Shown: positions 6,068 through 13,117, counted from the first letter of the stretch. The stretch: DNA of 21,575 nucleotides from Desulfurococcales archaeon (GCA_027064845.1 JAMOPC010000038.1:1-21575), one strand, 5' to 3'. Numbers and translations are program-made. Notes: generated by a model from the letters alone, not told the origin.

Positions 6068-6234
6068 CATACGCTGCGAGGAAGTTTTCTCTCTCTACAT
6101 AATCTATCATATTTTTCCAAGTCTTCCCAACGAATAAACAAGTGGCCATCCTCAATACTGAAACGGATCCCATGTCTCACCAAAGCATTGATTCCTTCTT
6201 CAAGCTTTTTATCGATAAGGAGCTTCCTAGCCAT
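6064..6234 (-). CDS. 56-residue protein, possible partner of RelE-like toxin
   Basis: ATG at 6234, TAG at 6064-6066, 56 residues. The sequence begins MARKLLIDKKLEEGINALV and continues with IRFSIEDGHLFIRWEDLEKY, ending LPRSVC. It has one helix, a beta hairpin and a second helix, and reads as a real protein. Strong tandem TATA-like boxes lie just upstream (6244-6264), consistent with a short-leader or leaderless transcript. It converges on the RelE-like gene with a 4-nt overlap. An antitoxin role is a hypothesis from position only; no known antitoxin family was recognised. Confidence 0.6.
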   Translation of the reverse strand: MARKLLIDKKLEEGINALVRHGIRFSIEDGHLFIRWEDLEKYDRLCRERKLPRSVC

Positions 6235-6243
6235 ATATAACCC

Positions 6244-6264
6244 CTATAAATACAGTTATAAATA
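6244..6264 (-). promoter_or_regulatory. tandem TATA boxes for the 56-residue gene
   Basis: On the minus strand TATTTATA occurs twice (near 6255-6262 and 6244-6251). The farther copy lies about 25 nt before the ATG at 6234, as expected for a leaderless or short-leader transcript. It overlaps the 3' end of gene 6256-6999. Confidence 0.5.
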
Positions 6265-6999
6265 CAGTAGCCAATCATAAAATATGCTTACCAGCTCCTT
6301 TATCTCTTTCTCTAAATCCCGAGGACCGTAGCCTGTTATTTCAAAATATTTCTTGATGAGTTTCTCGGGTTTGTTTCCTGTGCCGTAATGGATTGTGTAG
6401 ATCTTGTGGACTACGAGATAAAGTAAGGCTGCTTGTTTCTTGTTTATTTTTATATAGTTTTTCCCGTTGTACCAGATGTTTTCTTCTTTGTCTAGGATCT
6501 CTTTTATCCTTGAGTCATTTAGTGTTTTCTCGACATAGTTTGTTAGGAGTGATTTAGGCTTGACGAGATCCTGTAGTATTGCATATACTAGTTTCTTGAA
6601 CTCGAATAGTTTACGGTTTGCTTTGCTATCCTTTACAAACTTTGACTCCTTGACTGGGCCGTTATGGTTTTCTATGTAGTACCCCATATTCATTTCTATG
6701 TCTTCCGTGATCATGTCTGTTCCAAAACTTGTTCCAGAAGTTCCAAATACCTTGTTCCAAAGACGCTTACTAATCTGTCTCCTAGCATACCTGAAATGCT
6801 CATATACAAGCTTAATAGCATAGCGTGGATTCTCCTCATATAAATGAGGATAAAAAATCCTAGCAGCCTCTTTAAAAGCCCCTCTCCTAGACCCATGCTC
6901 CCTTATATAACTAGAAATAAACTCAACTATCTGCATATACATTGGTTTTTTCATTTCCAACTCCAAAGGAGTAAAAGCGTAAAACTCGTAAACAATCAC
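6256..6999 (-). CDS. unknown 247-residue protein
   Basis: The start is taken as GTG 6999, preceded by GGTG 8 nt upstream. An in-frame TTG at 7023 lies at or before the expected transcription start set by the TATA box (7043-7053), so it is less likely. The protein is helical and charged, with no transmembrane segment. It contains a basic stretch (YARRQISKRLWNKV), then FGTSGTSFGT, encoded by a cluster of GTTCC-type repeats (about 6719-6763), then a Lys/Glu-rich C-terminal half (INKKQAALLYLVVHKIYTI, YGPRDLEKEIKELVSIFYDW). It is not recognised. It lies alone between palindrome copy 4 and the toxin region and has its own promoter. Confidence 0.75.
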   Translation of the reverse strand: MIVYEFYAFTPLELEMKKPMYMQIVEFISSYIREHGSRRGAFKEAARIFYPHLYEENPRYAIKLVYEHFRYARRQISKRLWNKVFGTSGTSFGTDMITEDIEMNMGYYIENHNGPVKESKFVKDSKANRKLFEFKKLVYAILQDLVKPKSLLTNYVEKTLNDSRIKEILDKEENIWYNGKNYIKINKKQAALLYLVVHKIYTIHYGTGNKPEKLIKKYFEITGYGPRDLEKEIKELVSIFYDWLLYL

Positions 7000-7002
7000 A
7001 CG

Positions 7003-7053
7003 GGAACACCTGATCTGTTCCAAAAATATTATTTTGTCTAGGGTTTATAAATT
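7003..7053 (-). promoter_or_regulatory. promoter with inverted repeat for gene 6256-6999
   Basis: The minus-strand TATA box AATTTATAAACCC (7043-7053) lies directly next to palindrome copy 4. The expected transcription start is near 7020. An inverted repeat GGAACA-N7-TGTTCC (7003-7021) covers that point and the ribosome site, so it could be an operator or a leader hairpin. Confidence 0.5.
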
Positions 7054-7055
7054 GG

Positions 7056-7095
7056 GTGTTAGGTAGAAGAACAAAGTAAAAAATAACCTAACACT
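7056..7095. repeat. palindrome, copy 4 (40 bp)
   Basis: Left arm GTGTTAGGTAG (7056-7066), right arm ACCTAACAC (7087-7095). This is the only copy that is 40 rather than 39 bp. It lies between the end of the large surface-protein gene and the promoter of gene 6256-6999, and it has no outer arms. Confidence 0.85.
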
Positions 7096-7118
7096 ATTTT
7101 TAACAAAAAGAAAAAATG

Positions 7119-10100
7119 TTATCGTCTGCCGACCCCGACATATACTTTAGGCCTGCCAGCAGCACTCATCAACAACACCAATAATACTAGGAACCCGAAG
7201 AACCCGCCAAGCAATAACCATTTGTTTCTGTTTAACCAGTCCCATGCACCAGTTATACCTGATGCAATGTTTTGCAATGTCTGAGAAACTAGGCCTAGTT
7301 TTTGTGCTATCTGGTTCCACTGGTCTAGCCATTTATCCGTTATGCCCTGTATGTTTAATTCATTAACTAATTTATCGAACTCCTCGGATGATATGGTCCA
7401 TGTTACTTCTCCAGTTATCATTCTTAGAGTTCCATTATCGTTCCATAGCCATCCTTTTAATTCATCATTTGTATCCGTATATACTAATTTATAATAGTGT
7501 TTCGAGAGATCGTTTGGTTCTAATGTTTCTATTGTTGTGTTATCGATTTCCTTGTTAATAATGTATTTATTCGTAGCATATGTTACATTATATGTTATCA
7601 TATCAGTTGTTATGTTGAAGTCTATGGTTATGTAATCGAAGTAGTTAGGGAAGTTTTGGTCCCATGAATGGGAACTACATGATGTATTATATATTTGTTT
7701 CATATATATGTCCCATATGTATACGTTGGTGGGATCGGTGTATCCTTGGTTTGTGTGGCTTAAACCAATTTTTGTAATGTGTCCAGTAGTATTGAAATCC
7801 GCTTTTATTGTTCCGTTCTCCATTCTTAGATTAGTGCCTTTTATCCATTTATCATTTATATATATCCATAGTTCGGTAGGATCACCACCATAGCTAGATG
7901 GCTTTAGACCAACCGTATATGTCTGTTTTTCAACTGTTACATTTACTTGAGCTGTATAAACGCTTACTTTTCTCCACATTTTTTCGTTTATATCAAAATA
8001 ATATAGCTCATAAGGCCTGGTCATGTCAACTGTTATAAGCTCGATCTTGTTCCAATCAATTACTGGGATCCCGAAGCCTATATCGCCTGGTGGAAGAGCA
8101 AGCAAATACTTTACAATTTCAGGATTTAAGTGTAGGAAAGCCATTCTGTTCAGGTTAAAGAGAGCAATTGTTACATTGTCATAGGTCCTTACCGTAGGCT
8201 TAATGCTTAGATAGTAGTTATATATTGTCTCATTGTTTTCATTAAGCGTTGAATTACTAATTATGCTTATTATGTCTTGGCCATAAGCGTCTGCAGTTAT
8301 TATTGTCCAGACATAATGTACTACAGTTTTGTTTAGATCAGGATATACATCACGTATAATAAAACTCGGCGGCGGCTCATTACCAAGCAAATAATACCCC
8401 AGTATATATCCGAGCTCATCAACTTCAAATACTTCAGTAAATACTTGTACTCCAAAAGCACCACTAGCTACATAATAACCATCAGCCAATAAGCTTATCT
8501 GCGGCAATATTATCTTAGGAATTATCCTATGCATGTATTTTATGTTATTAACATATATACTTATTTGATCACCATAGGAACCACAGATTTTCACAATACC
8601 ATATAGGTCGAATTTAATACTGCCTCTGCTTCCGAGCGGTATCAGTTTTTCCACGTCTGCATAATCTTCAAGATATAGTCTTTTTATCATGGTTTTAGGC
8701 CAAACCGATAACCTCACTGTTTTATTCTTAATTATTACAAACGTGTTTGAATCCCTTTCATATTTTATACTATTGCTTATTAGTCTTTGTTCAAAAACAT
8801 TTGCTTTTTCAGTATCTGCGAATATAAGTATTAATTTTTGATATAATTCAATGATAAAGTCTCTTTCCTCGTTTTTGGTATTTGTGTAAAAGAAGCTTAT
8901 ATAAAACCACTGCATATAATCATATTTGCTCATATCATCTAAGTAATATATATAATAGTTCCCAGCAGGTATAGTTACCAAGTGGTGTTCATTATCAACA
9001 ACTAGTTTATTATAACTATATATTTCAAAAACAGGAACCGTTATGCTTGCCGTAAATGTTGTTGAATATATCAAAGTCTCGTCTGAATATAATGCTTTGT
9101 TCTCTATTCCGCCATGCAGTTGCCTAACATATACTAACCTATTATTTTTAACAAATCCTGTAGGACTAGTAATTGATAATTCTCTTTCTGTTTCTCCGTT
9201 ATAAGCATTTGCAAATATCACTATTTGTGTCGGAGTACAGAACACATCCCATACTACAACTACTACTTTTTTTCCTGCAAAGTGTATTGAACTATAAAAT
9301 TTAAATGCATTATACTCGAGTTCCTCTAAGTCGCCAAGCGATGTTATTGTCCAGCTCAGAGGAGAAATCCATCCATACTCTAATGCTTTTCTCGTAATGT
9401 TCCTGAGTGCGTTCCAAAGCCCGAGTGATGCACTTATATATTTCTCATTATAAGCAATAACAGTAATATATGATACATGAAGTATTTCTCCTGTACGGTT
9501 CCACTTCACAACTTCCTCAACTTTATAAATATCCCAATTTATATTGAAAACATAGAAGTTCACATTACCTTTATACTCTGCATAATACTTCGGCTGATCT
9601 GGATCCTTGATATGAAAACTATATTGTAGAAGAGCACCATTAACATAAATATTCAACGGTTCATAGTTCCACCCAGTATCATCATCGTACCAAGCCACCT
9701 CAATGATGCCAGGAGCCTCTGTACCGTACTGTGCTTCAGTATATAAGAACTGAACAAAAGCTTTACCATCCCTTCTCTGAATCCTCAAGCCAAGCGGATC
9801 ATAAATAAGATCCCATTCTGCATTAGTTGAGGATTCTCCTGCTGTAGGAAACGGCACGACTGGAGCAGTCTCTAAGTTTAATACATAATGTGTATTCTCA
9901 ACTATGTGGACTAGCTGTCTCTGATGATAGCCAAACCAGTAAATATCGACATAGTGATCGCCTGCGGGTAATGCTAGTACTGCTGTTTTACCATCCAACG
10001 GGCTTGCTGTGAAGTTTCTCAGGTTATACTTCTTGTTCTTGGGATCATCGTCTACGACTACCCAGAAATAATCTGCTAATGAAACGTTTTTACCATCAAC

Positions 10101-10268
10101 CGTCTTGTAGTGATAATTAATTATTTTCTGTACATCATCCATTGTCCATATTGTTCCGAGATAGTCTTTGATCGCTAAGTAGCCTACCCTGTTTCCTTCT
10201 GCAATTATGATTGTGTTTGGAATTATGAGTAAGACAAGTATGATCAGGCCCAGTATCTTGGCATGCAT
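7119..10268 (-). CDS. large secreted surface protein, probable virion spike
   Basis: 1049 residues. A signal peptide (ILGLIILVLLIIPNTIIIAEG, residues 4-24) is followed by about 970 residues of beta-rich, Tyr/Asn/Trp-rich extracellular sequence with many Asn-X-Ser/Thr sites. Near the C-terminus are amphipathic helices (about 960-1010, including LGLVSQTLQNIASGI), then a transmembrane helix near 1016-1037 (WLLLGGFFGFLVLLVLLM) and a short basic tail (RPKVYVGVGRR). Large proteins with this topology form receptor-binding tail or spike structures in spindle-shaped archaeal viruses. The size and C-terminal anchor fit that role, but no family match is claimed. The leader motif (10277-10297) lies 8 nt before the ATG. 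It occupies its own module between palindromes 4 and 5. Confidence 0.85.
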   Translation of the reverse strand: MHAKILGLIILVLLIIPNTIIIAEGNRVGYLAIKDYLGTIWTMDDVQKIINYHYKTVDGKNVSLADYFWVVVDDDPKNKKYNLRNFTASPLDGKTAVLALPAGDHYVDIYWFGYHQRQLVHIVENTHYVLNLETAPVVPFPTAGESSTNAEWDLIYDPLGLRIQRRDGKAFVQFLYTEAQYGTEAPGIIEVAWYDDDTGWNYEPLNIYVNGALLQYSFHIKDPDQPKYYAEYKGNVNFYVFNINWDIYKVEEVVKWNRTGEILHVSYITVIAYNEKYISASLGLWNALRNITRKALEYGWISPLSWTITSLGDLEELEYNAFKFYSSIHFAGKKVVVVVWDVFCTPTQIVIFANAYNGETERELSITSPTGFVKNNRLVYVRQLHGGIENKALYSDETLIYSTTFTASITVPVFEIYSYNKLVVDNEHHLVTIPAGNYYIYYLDDMSKYDYMQWFYISFFYTNTKNEERDFIIELYQKLILIFADTEKANVFEQRLISNSIKYERDSNTFVIIKNKTVRLSVWPKTMIKRLYLEDYADVEKLIPLGSRGSIKFDLYGIVKICGSYGDQISIYVNNIKYMHRIIPKIILPQISLLADGYYVASGAFGVQVFTEVFEVDELGYILGYYLLGNEPPPSFIIRDVYPDLNKTVVHYVWTIITADAYGQDIISIISNSTLNENNETIYNYYLSIKPTVRTYDNVTIALFNLNRMAFLHLNPEIVKYLLALPPGDIGFGIPVIDWNKIELITVDMTRPYELYYFDINEKMWRKVSVYTAQVNVTVEKQTYTVGLKPSSYGGDPTELWIYINDKWIKGTNLRMENGTIKADFNTTGHITKIGLSHTNQGYTDPTNVYIWDIYMKQIYNTSCSSHSWDQNFPNYFDYITIDFNITTDMITYNVTYATNKYIINKEIDNTTIETLEPNDLSKHYYKLVYTDTNDELKGWLWNDNGTLRMITGEVTWTISSEEFDKLVNELNIQGITDKWLDQWNQIAQKLGLVSQTLQNIASGITGAWDWLNRNKWLLLGGFFGFLVLLVLLMSAAGRPKVYVGVGRR

Positions 10269-10276
10269 ACCCTTAT

Positions 10277-10297
10277 CCCCAGAAAAAGTAGGGCGAA
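10277..10297 (-). promoter_or_regulatory. late leader motif before the spike-like gene
   Basis: Minus-strand TTCGCCCTACTTTTTC then TGGGG, 8 nt before the ATG at 10268. Confidence 0.6.
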
Positions 10298-10326
10298 AAC
10301 AAATTGGAAAAAAGGAACAGTTGTGT

Positions 10327-10401
10327 TTATGGTAGGGTTATGGTTACTGGGTATCTTCCACCACTACCTGTTGTTATAATTATGCTTACAGTTACTCCGT
10401 G
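10327..10401 (-). pseudogene. truncated gene end beside palindrome copy 5
   Basis: A minus-strand frame ending in TAA (10327-10329) encodes GVTVSIIITTGSGGRYPVTI plus TLP, a beta-strand-like C-terminus. It has no ATG, GTG or TTG in frame and is closed upstream by a stop inside palindrome copy 5. It looks like the tail of a surface-protein gene cut off at the palindrome. At 23 residues, chance coding cannot be excluded. Confidence 0.35.
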
Positions 10402-10437
10402 TTAGGTAGAAACCTACTAGAGAAATCCACCTAACAC
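10399..10437. repeat. 39-bp palindrome, copy 5, with right outer arm
   Basis: Left arm GTGTTAGGTAG (10399-10409), right arm ACCTAACAC (10429-10437), with one more G/C pair outside. Outer arm CCCCTCTTA at 10477-10485 is 40 bp to the right; none is seen on the left. Only 63 bp without a gene separate it from copy 6. Confidence 0.9.
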
Positions 10438-10500
10438 GAGGATCTCGACACCTTGAAAGGGATTGAGCCCCCGCAGCCCCTCTTATGAAGGCTTTACGAG

Positions 10501-10539
10501 GTGTTAGGTAGAAGACTGGGCTAGAAACCTACCTAACAC
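10501..10539. repeat. 39-bp palindrome, copy 6, with left outer arm
   Basis: Both 11-bp arms are perfect (10501-10511 and 10529-10539). Outer arm TGAAAGGG at 10454-10461 is 40 bp to the left, interleaved with the right arm of copy 5. The stop codon of gene 10504-10851 lies in its left arm. Confidence 0.9.
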
Positions 10540-10851
10540 CCACAAGTTCCAAACCACAGGGATCCAGCGGGCCAAAACCCCCGACAAGACAATAAGCCTA
10601 GAACCAATAGCTGCAGCTCTCTTATTCAAATTATAAAATGAATAATAAAACAAAGAAGAAACAATAAAGAGAACAACAAGACACAACGGCTCCTTAAAAG
10701 CCTGAAGAACCAGGTAAAGCAAAGGACTAGTCTCAACAATTTGATTCATAGGATTAAGCTCAAACAATGCCTTCCTCAAACCAACCATATAGAAAGTATA
10801 AAGATCATCAATTAGAGCAGCCAAAACATAAAAAACAACTATTCTTCTCAT
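10504..10851 (-). CDS. small multi-pass membrane protein, unknown
   Basis: 115 residues with three to four hydrophobic segments: residues 4-14 weak (IVVFYVLAALI), then 44-51 and 56-70 (CLVVLFIVSSLFYYSFYN), and a C-terminal one (LIVLSGVLARWIPVVWNLWV). The layout of short loops with an early Asp pair (LIDDLYTFYM) and FELNPMNQIV resembles small membrane proteins annotated as DUF5658, but this is a weak impression. ATG 10851 follows leader motif 10855-10875 closely (3-nt gap). Its last codons lie inside palindrome copy 6, so the palindrome sequence supplies the stop codon. Confidence 0.7.
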   Translation of the reverse strand: MRRIVVFYVLAALIDDLYTFYMVGLRKALFELNPMNQIVETSPLLYLVLQAFKEPLCLVVLFIVSSLFYYSFYNLNKRAAAIGSRLIVLSGVLARWIPVVWNLWVLGRFLAQSST

Positions 10852-10854
10852 AAA

Positions 10855-10875
10855 CCCCCTTCAAAGAAAAAGCGA
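10855..10875 (-). promoter_or_regulatory. late leader motif before gene 10504-10851
   Basis: Minus-strand CTCGCTTTTTCTTTGAA then GGGGG, 3 nt before the ATG. It directly adjoins palindrome copy 7. Confidence 0.5.
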
Positions 10876-10877
10876 GA

Positions 10878-10916
10878 GTGTTAGGCAGAAAAGAATTAGA
10901 ATATTCTACCTAACAC
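10878..10916. repeat. 39-bp palindrome, copy 7, between divergent genes
   Basis: Left arm GTGTTAGGCAG has one change; right arm CTACCTAACAC is perfect (10906-10916). It lies between divergent genes 10504-10851 and 10950-11147, next to the TATA box of the latter. Confidence 0.88.
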
Positions 10917-10925
10917 TTTTTAAAG

Positions 10926-10946
10926 GTATATAATATAAATGGTGGG
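10926..10946 (+). promoter_or_regulatory. TATA box and ribosome site for gene 10950-11147
   Basis: TATATAATATAAA (10926-10938) is a strong archaeal TATA box, 10 bp from palindrome copy 7. GGTGGG (10941-10946) just before the ATG at 10950 could pair with 16S rRNA, but the distance from TATA implies a very short leader. Confidence 0.6.
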
Positions 10947-10949
10947 AAC

Positions 10950-11147
10950 ATGTCTAATCAGGAATTCGAAAAGGCATTAAGAGATGCATTAAAGGAAACA
11001 TTCATTGATATATTAGAGAAAGATCTTGACTATTATAGGAAGAAATATAGAGAAGCGATGGAGAAAGATGATGTTATAACAGCATTTATGTATAAGGTGT
11101 TGGAGAAATATACTGAAAGAATGCTTTTGAATCTAAAGCAGTTATAA
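10950..11147 (+). CDS. small helical charged protein, unknown
   Basis: 65 residues, almost wholly alpha-helical and charged (FEKALRDALKETFIDILEKD, YYRKKYREAMEKDDVITAFM, LEKYTERMLL). It is probably a small helical hairpin or dimer. It is not recognised. It has its own TATA box and a short terminator-like hairpin after it, so it is a single-gene transcript at the border between virion-type modules and the early-type operon. Confidence 0.7.
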   Translation: MSNQEFEKALRDALKETFIDILEKDLDYYRKKYREAMEKDDVITAFMYKVLEKYTERMLLNLKQL

Positions 11148-11152
11148 TTAAT

Positions 11153-11182
11153 CCTAGTCCCTAGGAACGGTTTTTTGTTTTA
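11153..11182 (+). terminator. hairpin plus T run after gene 10950-11147
   Basis: CCTAG-TCC-CTAGG (11153-11165) is followed by GGTTTTTTGTTTT. Archaeal termination needs mainly the T run; the hairpin adds support. Confidence 0.5.
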
Positions 11183-11370
11183 TATGTTTCATTAGGATTC
11201 ATACACCTTATGATATTTGAGATAGATTGTGAGCTTTGACTGTACATAGTTTGACTTGACAATTTCTTTCAATTCTCTTTTATATTGTTACCCTAGCTAT
11301 CGATTTCCAGTCAATACTATCCCTCAACAGATGAGTAAGATAAACCACCCTAAACACTACTCAGCACCCT
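11183..11370. other. intergenic stretch without visible gene
   Basis: No convincing ORF, RNA gene or repeat is seen on either strand. It lies between the terminator of gene 10950-11147 and the 3' end of the convergent 14-gene operon, and probably contains the end of that operon's transcript. Confidence 0.4.
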
Positions 11371-11643
11371 TTACGTTTTCTTATCTCTGAATAGTTGTTT
11401 TTCGATCTCGTTTAGCTTGTGCAGAGAAGCAGCTATCTCTACTACTGTTTTACCAAACAGCTTCTGGGCCTCACGTTTCAGTTTCTTATCATTGCTCTTC
11501 GTGACTAATTCGTAGAGTTTAAAGAATGATTTAGAAGAATCCATTGCTATTCCATGTACAAGCCTTAGGTATTCTACTAAGATGTTCTTATCAATCTTCG
11601 CATGATTAGATATAGTTATGTAGTCGAGAATAGTCTTGGCCAT
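11371..11643 (-). CDS. unknown helical protein, last gene of early-type operon
   Basis: 90 residues from ATG 11643 with GGTGATC 5 nt upstream; a GTG directly before (11646) is less well spaced. All-helical and basic, with LVEYLRLVHGIAMDSSKSFF and VVEIAASLHKLNEIEKQLF. It is not recognised. It lies 7 nt after gene 11651-11851 and ends the operon. Confidence 0.7.
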   Translation of the reverse strand: MAKTILDYITISNHAKIDKNILVEYLRLVHGIAMDSSKSFFKLYELVTKSNDKKLKREAQKLFGKTVVEIAASLHKLNEIEKQLFRDKKT

Positions 11644-11650
11644 CACTTGA

Positions 11651-11851
11651 TCACCTTACTATTCCGTATTCTTTCAGGCTATGTTGCTTGATTTGTTTAG
11701 GAGTATAGGCCCTGCAGTATCCCTTGTAATGTGTTATTCCTTTTTCCCAATAGCTACAATATCCAAGATAATACCCGTGTTTCCTGGGCGGATACTTTGT
11801 AAAGAATATGCATTTACGACAATCAGCAAACTTAGGCCTAGGTTTACTCAT
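11651..11851 (-). CDS. Cys-rich small protein, possible zinc binder
   Basis: 66 residues from the ATG at 11851, which overlaps the TGA of the upstream gene (ATGA) and has GGGGTGG upstream. A frame extension to 11878 lacks such a site. Cysteines are arranged as DCRKCIFF, then LGYCSYW and KGYCRAY, with His between, so four Cys could hold one metal ion. This resembles zinc-ribbon or iron-sulfur-like small proteins. The C-terminus is basic. It is not recognised further. Confidence 0.7.
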   Translation of the reverse strand: MSKPRPKFADCRKCIFFTKYPPRKHGYYLGYCSYWEKGITHYKGYCRAYTPKQIKQHSLKEYGIVR

Positions 11852-12035
11852 TCTTTTCCACCCCCAGGTTCCATACAAAGAAATACTTGTTGTTCACCTT
11901 GTCAAAGAGTCTCCAAGGACTAAAAGGACCCTTATCCAGGACCTTTACGAATTCCTCTACATGTCCATAAACAACCATTGTTCCTACACGTTCACCGTTT
12001 CTATAGAAATAGAAAACACTAGGTTTCTTACCCAT
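11844..12035 (-). CDS. small protein, unknown
   Basis: 63 residues, starting at ATG 12035 with GGTGATAC upstream. It begins with a beta hairpin (PSVFYFYRNGERVGTMVVYG), followed by a helix (VEEFVKVLDKG) and a Trp/Phe-rich end (YFFVWNLG). It overlaps the next gene by 8 nt. It is not recognised. Confidence 0.65.
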   Translation of the reverse strand: MGKKPSVFYFYRNGERVGTMVVYGHVEEFVKVLDKGPFSPWRLFDKVNNKYFFVWNLGVEKNE

Positions 12036-12039
12036 AGTA

Positions 12040-12285
12040 TCACCAGTCTATACACATACAGTTTTCCCTACAGAACTTGTCATACTCTTTTGAAACACCT
12101 ACTGGAACAAGTATTCCTTCCTCGAAATCATCTTCACAACGACATTTCTCGACACATTCAAGTATTTTCTTCAATGTCCCATCATCAAATTCCCTATACA
12201 TTTCGTAACAAGTCCTAGGATCCGATCCAACATCGTCAATACAATCAAGAAATTCCTCAATAACACTTTCATCAACCCTAACCAC
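12040..12285 (-). CDS. acidic Cys-rich small protein, unknown
   Basis: 81 residues from a GTG start at 12285; GGTGAAC upstream overlaps the stop of the previous gene. No ATG lies nearby in frame. The protein is very acidic, with eight Cys, including LECVEKCRCEDDFEEG and FCRENCMCIDW, plus a Cys pair in LDCIDDVGSDPRTC. The Cys spacing could bind metal or form disulfides. A strongly acidic surface could mimic DNA, as in some anti-defence proteins, but that is a guess. Confidence 0.65.
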   Translation of the reverse strand: MVRVDESVIEEFLDCIDDVGSDPRTCYEMYREFDDGTLKKILECVEKCRCEDDFEEGILVPVGVSKEYDKFCRENCMCIDW

Positions 12286-12288
12286 GGC

Positions 12289-12519
12289 CTAGTTCACCTT
12301 TAGTTCGACTAATTGACATATTGGAGTAACTGTTTCGAGAAGTGCTTGTGTGATTTCTAATTGTGTATTAGTCTTTCTCACACGTATGATCTTGAATGGC
12401 ATTTCCACATCTGTGCCAAGTACTCTTTGATAACAAACAATATCAACCACACCATTCTTATCCAGCAATTCCTGAAGCTTCATAGCAAGCGGCTCAAAAT
12501 CAACACGAAGAAGAACCAT
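12289..12519 (-). CDS. small protein, unknown
   Basis: 76 residues from ATG 12519 with GGTGATC upstream. An N-terminal helix (FEPLAMKLQELLDKNG) is followed by alternating strands (VDIVCYQRVLG, FKIIRVRKTNTQLEIT) and a final helix-strand. It is a compact alpha/beta protein. It is not recognised. It lies 7 nt after the methyltransferase gene and 3 nt before the next gene. Confidence 0.65.
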   Translation of the reverse strand: MVLLRVDFEPLAMKLQELLDKNGVVDIVCYQRVLGTDVEMPFKIIRVRKTNTQLEITQALLETVTPICQLVELKVN

Positions 12520-12526
12520 CACTGGA

Positions 12527-13117
12527 TCACCTTTTGAGTATGTAGAAGTATGATGTGTTTGGATTGTATTTGGTGTCTTGTTTTAGGAATCTTGTGAAAT
12601 ATATGAATCTCTTGGCATTGATTATCTTCCAGTTCTTGGGTTTTACTATTTCATAGTAGTGTACTAGGATGTGTGTGCAGCCTAGTTTCTCGGCAGCCTT
12701 TATGCCTTCTTCTAGTATAATCTCTGGTGATCCAAAAGGTTTGTAGTAATGTGGTCTAGTCCCATGCCTAGACCCTGTTATTGTTCCCCAAGGCGGATCA
12801 ACAACGACTAAGTCAGGCCTAATATCTATCTTTTTAACAACTTTCCAGCTAGACCATACAGGCTTCTTAATAAACAAATCAGGCTCTACTACCCAGTTAA
12901 GAATTCTAACATCAGCACCAATCAATGTTTTTGGTCTCCATGCACCATAAAACCTTCCTTCTCCGTAAGTAGTGTCAAAAACAACGAGGTCCCTAGGGAC
13001 CATACCAGATTCATACAGTATATCATGGATTAAACAACTAACAGGAAACCTAGCACATTTACCGCCACGCTTCTGTATCTCCCGCTGATCAATAACCAAT
13101 ATATCTAAACCCTGCAT
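12527..13117 (-). CDS. SAM-dependent DNA methyltransferase (DPPW type)
   Basis: 196 residues from ATG 13117 (GGTGATC upstream; a GTG at 13120 is adjacent). The catalytic motif IV is DPPW at residues 107-110 in PDLVVVDPPWGTITGSRHGT, typical of amino-group (N6-adenine or N4-cytosine) methyltransferases. A SAM-binding motif I-like segment VVFDTTYGEGRFYGAW is at about 45-60, followed by GADVR, where a motif II residue would lie. It is short and lacks a target-recognition domain of normal size, as do several viral orphan methyltransferases. No restriction enzyme gene is beside it, so protection of viral DNA or gene regulation is more likely than a full restriction system. A remote alternative is an RNA or protein methyltransferase. 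Confidence 0.8.
   Translation of the reverse strand: MQGLDILVIDQREIQKRGGKCARFPVSCLIHDILYESGMVPRDLVVFDTTYGEGRFYGAWRPKTLIGADVRILNWVVEPDLFIKKPVWSSWKVVKKIDIRPDLVVVDPPWGTITGSRHGTRPHYYKPFGSPEIILEEGIKAAEKLGCTHILVHYYEIVKPKNWKIINAKRFIYFTRFLKQDTKYNPNTSYFYILKR

Noticed and set aside
5744..6070. 108-residue minus-strand ORF opposite the toxin
   Set aside because: It covers the RelE-like gene in antisense; the plus-strand frame has family features and this one does not.
10399..10539. Palindromes purely as transcription terminators
   Set aside because: Most copies lack a T run on the relevant side, several lie just upstream of starts or TATA boxes, and the fixed 39-bp length with variable interior is not expected of terminators. 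Termination as a side effect remains possible.
11808..12218. 136-residue plus-strand ORF
   Set aside because: Antisense to three coupled small genes with ribosome sites. It has no promoter or ribosome site of its own and a shadow-like composition.
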